Assembly (NCBI GenBank): GCA_019636515.1 | Contig: JAHBXI010000002.1 | Location: 1 to 64,000 of the forward strand | Origin: Phycisphaeraceae bacterium | Lineage (GTDB): Bacteria; Planctomycetota; Phycisphaerae; Phycisphaerales; UBA1924 | DNA: 64,000 nt | Direction of reading: 5' to 3' | Shown here: positions 1 through 8,933 of the stretch, piece after piece | Numbering within the stretch: position 1 is the first letter of the stretch | Layout of the letters: every line of letters begins with the position of its first letter | The notes under the pieces: generated by a model | What the model was told of the DNA's origin: nothing | The model's database searches: none | What the model saw: only the letters and a program-made list of their open reading frames with translations | Program-made: the position numbers and the translations under genes

Positions 1-423
1 GACTCCGCTCAGCACGAGCAGCCAGGCCGCCAGTTCCGGATGCCACGTGTACGACCGTGCAACCGGGAACACCTCGCCGATCCGCGCGAGCCACACGAAC
101 ACCGCCGCCGCAAGCCCGCCAAACGCCCAGGCCGCCATTCCGAACGCCGTCAGTCGAGGGCGATGGATCGGCTGGACCTCCGCCGCCTGCGGGTCAATCA
201 CCAGCAGGAGCGTGGCGGCGATGGCCGTGCCGCATTCCGGGCACGCCCCGCGCACCGACAGCCCGCGCAGGTTGTACCCGCACCTCGCGCACCGCAGGTC
301 GCCGGTCAGTTCCGTTCCCAGGACAACCGGGCTGGGGGCATGGGCGTTGGGGTCGACACCGGGACTGATTCCTGGCCCTCTCTTGCTCGCATGAAAGCAG
401 CGGACACCCGAGACGCGCGACAC
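1..423 (-). CDS. Zinc-ribbon membrane protein (3' end beyond window)
   Basis: Partial gene reading off the left edge. Its N-terminal part carries a two-CxxC zinc ribbon of the form LRCARCGYNLRGL...CPECG (about + 238-300), a motif common in planctomycete membrane proteins of unknown role. After about 30 residues come hydrophobic stretches (FGMAAWAFGGLAAAVFVWLA, then AAWLLVLSGV at the edge) that look like membrane segments. No ATG precedes the ribbon in this frame; the GTG at 423 is the only plausible start I see and is uncertain. It is divergent from the MoxR gene. Function unknown; the zinc ribbon is probably structural. Confidence 0.6.
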   Translation of the reverse strand, partial: MSRVSGVRCFHASKRGPGISPGVDPNAHAPSPVVLGTELTGDLRCARCGYNLRGLSVRGACPECGTAIAATLLLVIDPQAAEVQPIHRPRLTAFGMAAWAFGGLAAAVFVWLARIGEVFPVARSYTWHPELAAWLLVLSGV

Positions 424-531
424 GGCAGCCCGCCGAAGGCTGGATGGCCCCGGCGCGCATCGGGTGAAGTATAAGGTTTCAGTCGCGGCCGTATACTCCC
501 CATCCCACGGGCCAGGCATGAAGTCCCCGCG

Positions 532-1455
532 ATGATCGATTCGATTGAACAACTCCGCGCCAACATCACAAGGGTCTTCCTCGGGGTGCCCGCCGCGGTC
601 GATCTTCTCATCGTGTCGCTCCTGGCCAGAGGGCACGTGCTGATCGAGGATGTTCCCGGTGTCGGGAAGACCATCCTCGCCGCCGCGATGGCCCGGAGCA
701 TCAACTGCTCGTTCTCGAGGATCCAACTCACGCCGGACCTGCTCCCCAGCGACGTGATCGGCGTTTCCGTCTACAAACGCGACGCCGAGAAGTTCGTCTT
801 CAAGCCCGGCCCGATCTTCGCCAACATCGTCCTTGCCGATGAGATCAACCGTACCCCCCCGCGCACCCAGACCGCCCTGCTCGAAGCCATGAGCGAGGCC
901 ACCGTCTCGGTCGACGGCGTGACGTACACGCTCGAGCAACCCTTCATGGTCGTCGCGACCCAGAACCCCCACGACTTCGAGGGGACTTACGCGCTCCCCG
1001 AGAACCAACTCGATCGATTCCTCATGAAGATAAGCCTGGGGTACCCTTCTCCCCAGGAAGAGGCTCGCGTCCTGGACCTTCGCCCCGCCGGCAGCACCCT
1101 CCCGCTGCTCACGCCGGTCATCGAGAAGGCCACCGTCCTGGAACTCCAGCGATTTGCCGACGCGGTCCGGCTCGATCGAACCATCGCCGACTACGTCGTC
1201 GCCATCGCCAACGCGACCCGGCGCGACGAGCAGATCCGCGTCGGGGTTTCCCCGCGCGGTTCGCTTGCCCTGGCACAGGCCGCCCGCGCCAGAGCCGTCC
1301 TTGGCGCTCGCGACTACGTCATCCCCGAGGACGTCACCGTATCGGTGGAGGCCGTCTGCGCTCATCGCATCGTCCCGCGGAACACCTCCGCCGGGCGAGA
1401 TGTCGCGCCCGCCGTGCTCCGGTCAATCCTGCAATCCGTTCCTTCTCCTGATTGA
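532..1455 (+). CDS. MoxR-family AAA+ ATPase
   Basis: A 307-residue AAA+ ATPase of the MoxR type, a family of chaperone-like ATPases that usually act with VWA or DUF58 proteins in maturation of periplasmic or envelope complexes. Walker A is at about residues 39-47 (EDVPGVGKT) and Walker B with the following helix at about 99-115 (IVLADEINRTPPRTQTALLEAM), which is the family hallmark. Sensor region TQNPHDFEGTYALPENQLDRF and the C-terminal lid region with SPRGSLAL are also present, so the protein is full length. It lies 20 nt before the CDGSH gene on the same strand. A DUF58 gene, its usual partner, is in this window only at the far end (62922-63905), not adjacent. Confidence 0.93.
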   Translation: MIDSIEQLRANITRVFLGVPAAVDLLIVSLLARGHVLIEDVPGVGKTILAAAMARSINCSFSRIQLTPDLLPSDVIGVSVYKRDAEKFVFKPGPIFANIVLADEINRTPPRTQTALLEAMSEATVSVDGVTYTLEQPFMVVATQNPHDFEGTYALPENQLDRFLMKISLGYPSPQEEARVLDLRPAGSTLPLLTPVIEKATVLELQRFADAVRLDRTIADYVVAIANATRRDEQIRVGVSPRGSLALAQAARARAVLGARDYVIPEDVTVSVEAVCAHRIVPRNTSAGRDVAPAVLRSILQSVPSPD

Positions 1456-1475
1456 ACCACCTTCCGGAGGACTCC

Positions 1476-1757
1476 GTGCCCAGAATCGTCCGTCACGACC
1501 AGAGCGGCCCGATAAAGATCGATCCCGCCGCCCCGCCCGGGGACCCCGCCGCCTGGCCGCGCGACCAGGAAGGCAACCTCAAGAAGATATTTATCTGCGC
1601 CTGCGGGCTGAGTGCCCGGTTCCCGTTCTGCGATGGCACGCACAAGTCCTGCGCCGGCGAAGATCCGGCTCGAACGTATACCTACGGCCCGGGCGGTTCG
1701 CGACGCGAACTCGAAGACGATCCCCCCGCCGCTTCCGTTCCCTCCGGCCCGGCCTGA
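1476..1757 (+). CDS. CDGSH iron-sulfur domain protein
   Basis: A 93-residue protein with one CDGSH-type [2Fe-2S] motif: C-A-C-G-L-S-x5-F-C-D-G-T-H-K (three Cys and one His ligand), the mitoNEET-like fold. Such small proteins bind a labile cluster and are linked to redox or iron-sulfur handling, but their bacterial roles are mostly unknown. I chose the GTG at 1476 because a GGAGG at 1466-1470 sits 5 nt upstream; an in-frame start at 1452 would overlap the MoxR gene without a comparable ribosome binding site. Probably co-transcribed with moxR. Confidence 0.85.
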   Translation: MPRIVRHDQSGPIKIDPAAPPGDPAAWPRDQEGNLKKIFICACGLSARFPFCDGTHKSCAGEDPARTYTYGPGGSRRELEDDPPAASVPSGPA

Positions 1758-1852
1758 CGCCCCGGTTTCTCGGGCCTTTCCACACCACAATCTCAGGGCA
1801 TGGATGCCTGGTTTCCCTGCTGGGGAAGCGGCTGTTCATGTATACTTGAGGC

Positions 1853-2452
1853 ATGGGACGCGAAGAATCCACCCCTTGCATCGACCAGACCCCGCCGCGA
1901 CCGCCCCGTGAACGCTTCCCGGCCCTGGCTCCCATCATCGACTACCTCGACACCCTGACGGGCCGGGCCGACCTGGCCATTCTCCAGAATCTCCTGAGCG
2001 AATCCCGCATCACGCGCGACGATGTCCATGCCTGCTGCGTCTTTGGCACCCGCGGCTACAAGCGAAACACCGTAAGCCGGAGCGAGCAGTACGAACTCGT
2101 CGCCCTCTGTTGGCGGTCGGGTGATTTCACCCCGATCCACGACCACCACGGGTCGTCCTGCGCATTCAAAGTCCTGGAAGGAACCGGCACCGAGATCCGC
2201 TTTGTCCGAACACCGTCGGGGCTTATCTGTCCAACCCAGACCACGCCCATGCCCCCCGGCTACGTGTGCGCCGCCCAGGACGACGACATCCACCAGATCG
2301 CCAACATGCAGCCGCCGGGCCAGGACCTGATCACGCTTCACATCTACTCGATTCCGATCAAGAACATGACCACCTACGAGTTCGCAACCCGCATCAGCCC
2401 CGACGCGGCCGACGCCTACAAGCAACCCGTCGGGATCGCAGCGCGGACGTAA
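1853..2452 (+). CDS. Cysteine dioxygenase type I
   Basis: A 199-residue cupin matching cysteine dioxygenase, the mononuclear-iron enzyme that oxidises L-cysteine to cysteine sulfinate. The iron ligands are visible as His96 and His98 (IHDHHGSSC) and His147 (DDIHQIAN). Cys103 lies seven residues after the first His, as in the mammalian enzyme, and Tyr165 (LHIYSIP) fits the crosslink tyrosine, so the Cys-Tyr cofactor could form. Length is normal for the family. A TATACT at 1841-1846 is close to the start and may belong to a promoter or be chance. Flanking genes have no obvious cysteine link. Confidence 0.9.
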   Translation: MGREESTPCIDQTPPRPPRERFPALAPIIDYLDTLTGRADLAILQNLLSESRITRDDVHACCVFGTRGYKRNTVSRSEQYELVALCWRSGDFTPIHDHHGSSCAFKVLEGTGTEIRFVRTPSGLICPTQTTPMPPGYVCAAQDDDIHQIANMQPPGQDLITLHIYSIPIKNMTTYEFATRISPDAADAYKQPVGIAART

Positions 2453-2511
2453 ACCCCTTCCGATCGGCCCCTTCAGGTCGTGGTTTTTCGCCCCCAATCG
2501 ACCTTGTGGCC

Positions 2512-2525
2512 ACCATATATATGGT
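2512..2525. promoter_or_regulatory. 14-bp perfect palindrome upstream of atpA
   Basis: ACCATATATATGGT is a perfect 14-bp palindrome in the 261-nt gap before atpA, and an AT island in very GC-rich DNA. It lies about 190 nt upstream of the atpA start. It could be an operator or a promoter core; nothing here decides which. Confidence 0.35.
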
Positions 2526-2713
2526 CTCGTTGAATCCCGTCGCCCGCGTTCCGGACCGAATCGGGCCGGCGGGGGTCGTGGCGCCCGATCCATGACAATC
2601 CGCCCCTCCGGGTCTATCCTTGCCTCCCTTGTTCGGCGCATCCGCCCGGGATGGGGGTCCGGGGCGGGTCCGGCGTCGCGCCGTTCACCATCGAGCAGGC
2701 CTGGGAGTTCACC

Positions 2714-4270
2714 GTGAAGATCAAGACCGACGAGATCGCGAGCATCATCCGTCAGGAAATCGAGCAGTTTGCCTCCGACCTTGAAGTCTCCGAGGTCGGC
2801 CGGGTCGTCGAGATCGGCGACGGCATCGCCCGCATCTACGGTCTTTCGAAGGCCATGGCCGGCGAATTGCTCGAGTTCCAGAGTTCCGCCGGCGCCGTGA
2901 TGGGCCAGGTCTTCAATCTTGAACTCGACACGGTCGGCGCGGTCATCTACGGGGACTACAAGTCCATCAAGGAAGGCGACATGGTCAAGGCCACGGGCCG
3001 CCTCCTGCAGGTACCCGTCGGGGAGTGCATGCTCGGCCGCGTGGTTGACCCCCTGGGCCGCCCCCTCGACGACGCCGGGCCGATCAACGCCACCGAGTTC
3101 CGGAAGGTCGACATCATCGCCCCGGGGATCGCCGAGCGTCAGCCCGTCCACGAGCCCCTCCAGACCGGGGTCAAGTCCGTGGACGCGATGATCCCCATCG
3201 GCCGCGGTCAGCGAGAACTCATCATCGGCGACCGCAAGACCGGGAAGACCGCCGTCGCCATCGACACCATCATCAACCAGAAGCAGTACTGGGGCACCAA
3301 GGACGCGGTGGTCTGCATCTACGTTGCCGTTGGCCAGAAAGAATCCACCGTCGCGGCGGTCGTCGAGACCCTCCGAAAGAACGGCGCCATGGATTACACC
3401 ATCGTCGTCAACGCCGGGTCGTCCGCCCCGGCGCCCATGCAGTACATCGCCCCGTACTCGGGGTGCTCGATGGGCGAGTACTTCATGTGGCAGGGAATGA
3501 ACGGCAAGACTCCCAAGCATGCCCTGTGCATCTACGACGACCTGTCCAAGCAGGCCGTCGCCTACCGCCAGTTGTCCCTCCTCCTCCGCCGCCCGCCGGG
3601 TCGCGAGGCGTACCCCGGCGACGTCTTTTATCTCCACAGCCGCCTGCTCGAGCGGGCCACCAAACTCTCCGACGAGAACGGCGCGGGCTCGCTGACCGCC
3701 CTGCCCGTCATCGAGACCCAGGAAGGCGACGTCTCCGCGTACATCCCGACCAACGTGATTTCCATCACCGACGGACAGATCTACCTCGAGCCCGAACTGT
3801 TCTTTTCCGGCGTTCGCCCGGCGATCAACGTCGGTATCTCCGTCTCCCGCGTGGGTGGAAACGCGCAGGTCAAGGCGATGAAAAAAATCGCCGGGTCGCT
3901 GCGGCTCGACCTGGCATCGGCACGCGAACTCGAGGCATTCGCCCAACTCGGCACCGAACTCGACAAGGCCACCCAGCGACAACTCGACCGCGGACGCCGC
4001 ATGGTCGAACTCCTCAAGCAGGGCCAGTACACGCCCTTCCACGTCGTTGATCAGGTCATCTCGATGTTCGCCGGAACCAAGGGCTTCCTCGACGATGTCC
4101 CCGTGCCCGACGTTCGTTCGTTCGAGACACAACTTCTGGATTCCTTCCGAACCGTCAACAAGCCCCTCTGGGACGAACTCGACGCCAAGAAGGCCATCGA
4201 CGCCGACCTCGAGAAGAAACTGACCGAGGCCATTCAGAAGTTCAAGAGCGGTTTCAAGGCCTCCTCCTGA
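2714..4270 (+). CDS. atpA: F1F0 ATP synthase subunit alpha
   Basis: A 518-residue F-type ATP synthase alpha subunit, the regulatory nucleotide-binding subunit of the membrane F1 head. The N-terminal beta-barrel carries [17 protein letters not shown] (about 28-44), Walker A is GDRKTGKT (about 172-179), and the signature [14 protein letters not shown] is present. I chose GTG 2714 ([19 protein letters not shown]), which matches the usual alpha N-terminus and has a GGGAG upstream; the frame is open further 5' from 2651. The striking point is context: no other atp gene is next to it. Upstream is cysteine dioxygenase and downstream a secreted protein. Confidence 0.97.
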   Translation: MKIKTDEIASIIRQEIEQFASDLEVSEVGRVVEIGDGIARIYGLSKAMAGELLEFQSSAGAVMGQVFNLELDTVGAVIYGDYKSIKEGDMVKATGRLLQVPVGECMLGRVVDPLGRPLDDAGPINATEFRKVDIIAPGIAERQPVHEPLQTGVKSVDAMIPIGRGQRELIIGDRKTGKTAVAIDTIINQKQYWGTKDAVVCIYVAVGQKESTVAAVVETLRKNGAMDYTIVVNAGSSAPAPMQYIAPYSGCSMGEYFMWQGMNGKTPKHALCIYDDLSKQAVAYRQLSLLLRRPPGREAYPGDVFYLHSRLLERATKLSDENGAGSLTALPVIETQEGDVSAYIPTNVISITDGQIYLEPELFFSGVRPAINVGISVSRVGGNAQVKAMKKIAGSLRLDLASARELEAFAQLGTELDKATQRQLDRGRRMVELLKQGQYTPFHVVDQVISMFAGTKGFLDDVPVPDVRSFETQLLDSFRTVNKPLWDELDAKKAIDADLEKKLTEAIQKFKSGFKASS

Positions 4271-4357
4271 ATCCGGATCCGGATCGCCCGAGGTCATCCC
4301 GCTCGCCATGCGCGCGAAAACTGTTGCATCCGGTCGCCTCTTGTGTAAAGTGGTTTC

Positions 4358-5953
4358 ATGCGGCTCGCGCTCGCCATGTCCTTGCTTGTCCTCTCGGCGC
4401 TGGCGCGAGTGAACCACGCCCAATGCCCTTCGGCCTGGCTCCCGGCCCATGACGGTCCCGGATTGAACGGGTACGCACGGGCCATCGCACAATGGGACCC
4501 CGATGGACCTGGCCCACGCCCCCTCCTTCCCGTCGTCGCCGGCCAGTTCGCGCTCTCCGGACCAGGCCCCTCCCGGAACATCGCCCTCTGGTCTGAAGAT
4601 GCCTGGCTCCCGCTCGGCGAAGGCACCGCGGGCGGCGCCTTGAACGGGCAGGTATCCGCTCTTGCCGTTCTCCCTGGCGGCGACCTCGTCGCCGCGGGCC
4701 TGTTCACTACCGCGGGCAACGTCAGCGCGATCAACATCGCTCGTTTCGACGGAGCCCACTGGCACCCCATGGGCCATGGACTGGACGGCGCCGGATCCAA
4801 CCTCGGAGGCGTTCGGGCGCTCCTGGTTCTCCCCGGCGGTGACCTTCTCGCCGGCGGCGATTTCACACATTCAGGCCCGACCCAGGTCCTCCGGATCGCG
4901 CGATGGAATGGATCCGAGTGGCTCCCTGTCGGCGGCGGCATGACCCGCGAGACGGGCATGATCTACACCCCCGCGGTCTTCGCCCTGGCGATCACCCCCG
5001 GCGGCGAGGTCATCGCCGGCGGACAGTGGACCCATGCCGGTGGCGCCCCGTGCTTCAACATCGCGCGTTGGGATGGGTACGCATGGAATCCCATGCACTC
5101 GGGCACCAACGCCTACGTCACGGCTCTTGCCGTCCTTCCTTCCGGCGAGGTCGTCGCGGGGGGAGAGTTCTCACTCGCCGGCGGCGTGCCCGCGACACGC
5201 CTGGCACGATGGAACGGCGCATGGAGTTCCATGGGCGCGGGCGTTGACGCCACGGTCCGGGGAATTGATCTTGATTCCACAGGAAGCCCCGTCGCCGTCG
5301 GGTTCTTTACCCGATCCGGAAGCGTCGTCGTCAACCGTACCGCCCGGTGGGACGGCTCGGCCTGGGTCCCGATGGGACTGGGAGCCAGCGATACCGCCCT
5401 TGCCGTTCGCCTCCTGGCTTGCGGCGAGATCGCGGTCGGTGGTGTCTTCGCGACCGTCGGGGGCCTTCCCGCCAAAGGATTGGGCCGCTGGAGCGATCAG
5501 ACCCCGTGGCTCACCCTCCACCCCGATCCGGCCGAGACACCCTGCGGAACTTCAGCGAATTTTTCGGTGGCGCTCGCTCCTGGCTTTGTAGACCCGGCCT
5601 TCGAGTGGCGCCGGGACGGCGTTCCCATCGACGCATCCCTTAATCCCTCAGCGGCGACCGCCGCCCTCTCCCTTTCCGCCGTGACCGCCGCCGATGCCGG
5701 CGATTACGACTGCCGCGTCACCACACCCTGCGGAGAGGTCATCAGCGACCCCGCGGTCCTGGCGGTCATCGACGTGGACGGGTGCTTCTGCCCCGCCGAT
5801 TTCGACCGCTCCGGCTTCGTGGACATCGAAGACTTCACCGCCTTTGTTCTGGCCTTCGAAGAAGGCGTCGACGAGGCGGACTTCGACGGCTCGGGCTTCG
5901 TCGATACCGACGACTTCGACGCTTTCGTGCTCGCCTTCATCGCGGGTTGCTGA
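4358..5953 (+). CDS. Secreted repeat protein, Ig-like domain, GC-type dockerin end
   Basis: A 531-residue exported protein. Residues 1 to about 21 form a signal peptide (MRLALAMSLLVLSALARVNHAQ). The body is a run of roughly 60-residue repeats with the consensus ALxVLPGGEVxAGGxFTxAG...NIARWDGxxWxPMG, at least five copies, likely a beta-propeller or similar all-beta array. It is followed by an Ig-like domain (FEWRRDGVPIDA...ADAGDYDCRVT) and a C-terminal pair of dockerin-like calcium loops (DFDRSGFVDIEDF and DFDGSGFVDTDDF) ending in Gly-Cys. The same terminal module recurs in two other proteins of this window (38961-41915, 61191-62906). Surface or extracellular location is inferred; substrate unknown. 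Confidence 0.85.
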   Translation: MRLALAMSLLVLSALARVNHAQCPSAWLPAHDGPGLNGYARAIAQWDPDGPGPRPLLPVVAGQFALSGPGPSRNIALWSEDAWLPLGEGTAGGALNGQVSALAVLPGGDLVAAGLFTTAGNVSAINIARFDGAHWHPMGHGLDGAGSNLGGVRALLVLPGGDLLAGGDFTHSGPTQVLRIARWNGSEWLPVGGGMTRETGMIYTPAVFALAITPGGEVIAGGQWTHAGGAPCFNIARWDGYAWNPMHSGTNAYVTALAVLPSGEVVAGGEFSLAGGVPATRLARWNGAWSSMGAGVDATVRGIDLDSTGSPVAVGFFTRSGSVVVNRTARWDGSAWVPMGLGASDTALAVRLLACGEIAVGGVFATVGGLPAKGLGRWSDQTPWLTLHPDPAETPCGTSANFSVALAPGFVDPAFEWRRDGVPIDASLNPSAATAALSLSAVTAADAGDYDCRVTTPCGEVISDPAVLAVIDVDGCFCPADFDRSGFVDIEDFTAFVLAFEEGVDEADFDGSGFVDTDDFDAFVLAFIAGC

Positions 5954-6095
5954 TCCCGAAGGTGCCCGCGGCACGAATCCACCAGTCCACCGCGTTTTTT
6001 CCGTACCGCCGACCGCTGGTTATCGGGCCACGGATTGCGATCCGCATTCGATTCGAGGGCCAAAGTCCCCGCCGACGACGCACGATAACACCATC

Positions 6096-6899
6096 GTGAC
6101 TTCACTGGCTTGCCCAAACAGCGCAGCGCTCGCAGCCGTCGTACCCGCTCCCGCGGTTACCGTTGTTCGAACCGGAACAAACCGCCCAGCCCGCCCCGCT
6201 CGCGCCGGCCGCGCCACCCATACCGGCCACTCGCCCATCCGGACTCGCCGCCTCGTCCTCCGCTGCCTCGCCGAGTCCGACCTGGGCGAATTCAACCGTG
6301 TCATGGACCTCAGCCGCGAACACCTCGACCGCTGGATTCCGATTGTGGCCCCCCACGAATCAAACACCCAGGCCATGAAGCGCTGCATCGCTCTGGCCGC
6401 CAACGGCGACCAAACCCGGTCCGCCTGGCGCCGCGTCGCGTGTACACCCTCCGGACGGCTCGTCGGCGGTTTCTCGATCTTCGCCATCACGCGCGGGCTG
6501 ACTTCCGAAGGCTGCGCCCACTGGTGGGTCGCCGCCGACGCCGTCGGGCACGGCTACGGGCGAGAGATCGTCGCCGCCGCCGTCGCCCACGCCACCCGCG
6601 ATCTTCCCAGCGGCCTGGGCCTTCACGCCGTCCACGCCGCGATACACCCCGACAACGCCGTCAGCGCCACGCTGGCCCGCCGGGTCGGCTTTATTCATAC
6701 GGGGATATGCCAGCCCGTGCGGGTCGGCGACCGCTGGGAACGCCACGACGAGTACATCTTTCGCGTCAAGGCCGACGCGATCGATGGACCGGATTACGGG
6801 TCAAATTCGACCACGTCGGGGGGCGTCGGCGGCTCCGCGGGGATCGCTTCCATTCCCGGGATCGGCAGCGGCGTTCCGTCCCTGGCAACGCGGAGTTGA
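6096..6899 (+). CDS. GNAT-family N-acetyltransferase (RimJ/RimL-like)
   Basis: A GNAT acetyltransferase of the RimJ/RimL type. The fold begins at IRTRRLVLRCLAESDLGEFN, the acetyl-CoA loop region reads AVGHGYGREIVAAAVAHA, and the last core strand is IHPDNAVSATLARRVGFIHTG, all typical. There is no ATG near the expected start; GTG 6096 is used, giving a 267-residue product with a 45-residue, poorly conserved N-terminal extension. The C-terminal 35 residues run antisense through the end of the convergent TolC-like gene (6794-6899 overlap). The natural acceptor cannot be told. Confidence 0.75.
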   Translation: MTSLACPNSAALAAVVPAPAVTVVRTGTNRPARPARAGRATHTGHSPIRTRRLVLRCLAESDLGEFNRVMDLSREHLDRWIPIVAPHESNTQAMKRCIALAANGDQTRSAWRRVACTPSGRLVGGFSIFAITRGLTSEGCAHWWVAADAVGHGYGREIVAAAVAHATRDLPSGLGLHAVHAAIHPDNAVSATLARRVGFIHTGICQPVRVGDRWERHDEYIFRVKADAIDGPDYGSNSTTSGGVGGSAGIASIPGIGSGVPSLATRS

Positions 6900-8635
6900 T
6901 CGCTCTGGAGCAGGTAATTCAGGATGGCCGAGCGAAGCGCCGTCTTGGCCGCGTCCCGGCGATTCCGCGCCGTCAGCAGGTCCTCTTCCGATTCCAGCCG
7001 CCGCCGGGTGTCCAGTTCATCCGCCTTGAGCAACTGCTCCTCTCGGCGCTGCTCGGTGATCTTGACCTGCTCTTCCGCTAGGCGCAACTGGAACCGGGCC
7101 AGGTCGATCGTCCGAAGCGACGACCGCACCGAAACCACCACCTCGTCGCGGAACCTCTCGTACCGGCGGATGGCCTGCTCGTGGCGGATGATCGCCTGGC
7201 GGATGTTCAGCCGCTCGATCTCCCGGTCAAGCGGAAGGCCGAACGTGATCCCCGCCTGGTAATTCAGTTCCTCCGGGTCGAACGCCAACCCCCCCTCCCG
7301 GGCGTCCGGATCCGTCGGCAAACGCACGTTCCCCGAGACATCCAGGTCAGGCAAGGCCAGGTTGCGGGCGTTTCGCACCGCCCGGAGGGAGTCATCAACC
7401 CGGTCTCGCTCGTTCTGAAGGTCAAGGCGATACTCCAGAGCCGCGCGCGTCGCATCCTCGATGGTCGTGTCGGGCTCCGGAAGGTCGAACGCCAGCGGCT
7501 GGATGTCAATCCGCGTTTCCAGCGCAAGACCAAGGCGAACCTTGAAACGATCCAACTGCAAGATGTACCGCTCGCGCAGGTTCGCCAGTGACGCCACCCC
7601 CGACAGCACCCGGTTTCTCGCATCGTTGAGGTCGAATTGCGGCTTTCGGCCCGCCTCCACAAGGGCGGTGGTCTGGCGTTCGAACTCGCGCAGACTCTCG
7701 ATCTGCTGCACCTGGTTGGCGATCAGCGACCGGATCTGATCGAGATCGAAGTAGTCCTCCGCCACCGATACCAGCAACGCCCGCCGCGTGCGCTCAAAGG
7801 TCCTGGCCTGGTACACAAGGTCGCGCTCGGTCTGGATCAGGTCCTCCCGCGCGATATCGCCCGCCCCGCGCAGCAGCGGGATGTTGCCCCCCAGAATCAG
7901 CGACGACGACTGGCGGTATCGCCCCGACGCCTGCTCCCGGAGGTGTTCGGTCGCATTCCAGAGCCACCGCGCCTCCAGGTCGCCCCCCGCCGGCAGACGC
8001 TGCGTCACCCGCAATTCGTTGACAAGGTCCACCGCGGACTGGTAACTCCCATCGTCTCCCGAACCACGGATCTGCGCGCCCACCTCATGAAAAAAACGCG
8101 GGCCCCACCGGTGGCGCTCGATCAGCACCCGGATCGCGGCCAGGACGTATTCCTCTTCGGACGTCTTGAACTCGCGAGCCCCCGTTTGTGCCAGGCGGAA
8201 CGTCTCGATCAGGTCCAGCGGCACCAGCGGCGATGAATCAGACGATGATGAGCCATCGTCCGAGGGACCTTGGATCCCCGCGGCCGATTCTCCCAGGACA
8301 TCCCGGGCGTACTGCTCGAGGCGGGCCGCCACATCCCGGTTCTCGCTGATCGGGGTATAGCGAAGATCGAGAACGCCCGGATTGTTCGTGGGCGGATCGA
8401 CCCGAATGTCCTCCGGACGCCGACGGGTTCCCGTCGAGTCGTTGGCAATGTCGCGAGTCGGGGCAAGCGTCTCGGTACCCAGGGCGGTACTTTGCCTGAG
8501 TATCAGGTCGCGCAGGCGGGCATCGGTCGCGGAATCGTTCGCACAACCAGCAAAACAAATTGCAAATAAAAAACAAACGAACGGAATCCAATCGAAACAG
8601 ATGCACAACCCATTGTGTTGATTCGAACGGCCCAT
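6794..8635 (-). CDS. TolC-family outer membrane efflux lipoprotein
   Basis: A large protein of about 613 residues built like TolC-type outer membrane channels: long alternating helical stretches (ERFRDEVVVSVRSSLRTIDLARFQLRLAEEQVKITEQRREEQLLKADELDTRRRL) in two repeats, with short beta segments. The N-terminus has a hydrophobic run ending in a lipobox (FAICFAGC), so it is probably a lipoprotein that opens an exit duct for an inner membrane pump. I start it at ATG 8635 so the lipobox lies about 30 residues in. ATG 8662 is also possible; the longest frame (8752) would begin upstream of a plausible promoter at 8685-8714. No pump or adaptor gene is adjacent. Confidence 0.8.
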   Translation of the reverse strand: MGRSNQHNGLCICFDWIPFVCFLFAICFAGCANDSATDARLRDLILRQSTALGTETLAPTRDIANDSTGTRRRPEDIRVDPPTNNPGVLDLRYTPISENRDVAARLEQYARDVLGESAAGIQGPSDDGSSSSDSSPLVPLDLIETFRLAQTGAREFKTSEEEYVLAAIRVLIERHRWGPRFFHEVGAQIRGSGDDGSYQSAVDLVNELRVTQRLPAGGDLEARWLWNATEHLREQASGRYRQSSSLILGGNIPLLRGAGDIAREDLIQTERDLVYQARTFERTRRALLVSVAEDYFDLDQIRSLIANQVQQIESLREFERQTTALVEAGRKPQFDLNDARNRVLSGVASLANLRERYILQLDRFKVRLGLALETRIDIQPLAFDLPEPDTTIEDATRAALEYRLDLQNERDRVDDSLRAVRNARNLALPDLDVSGNVRLPTDPDAREGGLAFDPEELNYQAGITFGLPLDREIERLNIRQAIIRHEQAIRRYERFRDEVVVSVRSSLRTIDLARFQLRLAEEQVKITEQRREEQLLKADELDTRRRLESEEDLLTARNRRDAAKTALRSAILNYLLQSDQLRVARDGTPLPIPGMEAIPAEPPTPPDVVEFDP

Positions 8636-8933
8636 AAACGAATTGGTTCTGTTTTTGGCTGTCATTCGTACGTTTTTTGTTCGTATTTTACCCTGATCGG
8701 CCTCTATTTGTTGAGGATTTATCGGGGGCGATCTATCGTTATGGCTCGGCACCGGTTGGGGCGATTCGTCGAGTGTAACGCGTCTCGGGCCCCCGTGCGG
8801 TCTTCACCCGCCGATCCGTCGGTCGGCGAGCCGGTGTGAGCATGGGCCCGGCGATCAACGCCGTCACGGGCACCCGACCTGTTGTTCGGCCTCGTCTCCG
8901 AGCGGCGCCGTCACGAAGGGAGTGAACCAGGAC
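8636..8933. other. Divergent intergenic region
   Basis: About 300 bases between the divergent TolC-like and GH35-like genes. The half near 8636-8720 is strongly AT-rich for this genome and holds the minus-strand promoter candidate. I see no gene, RNA or repeat in the rest. Confidence 0.5.
8685..8714 (-). promoter_or_regulatory. Candidate sigma70-type promoter for the TolC-like gene
   Basis: On the minus strand a TCAACA (8714-8709), an 18-nt spacer and TAAAAT (8690-8685) resemble -35 and -10 boxes. Transcription would begin near 8678, which fits the starts at 8662 or 8635 and argues against 8752. Confidence 0.35.

Noticed and set aside
4271..4284. Palindrome ATCCGGATCCGGAT after atpA as a terminator
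   Set aside because: It is a perfect palindrome but has no loop and no T-run, so it does not look like a rho-independent terminator.
1793..4870. A 1,025-residue open frame on the minus strand
   Set aside because: It runs antisense through cysteine dioxygenase and atpA. Long open antisense frames are expected from the extreme third-position GC; the protein has no recognisable domain.
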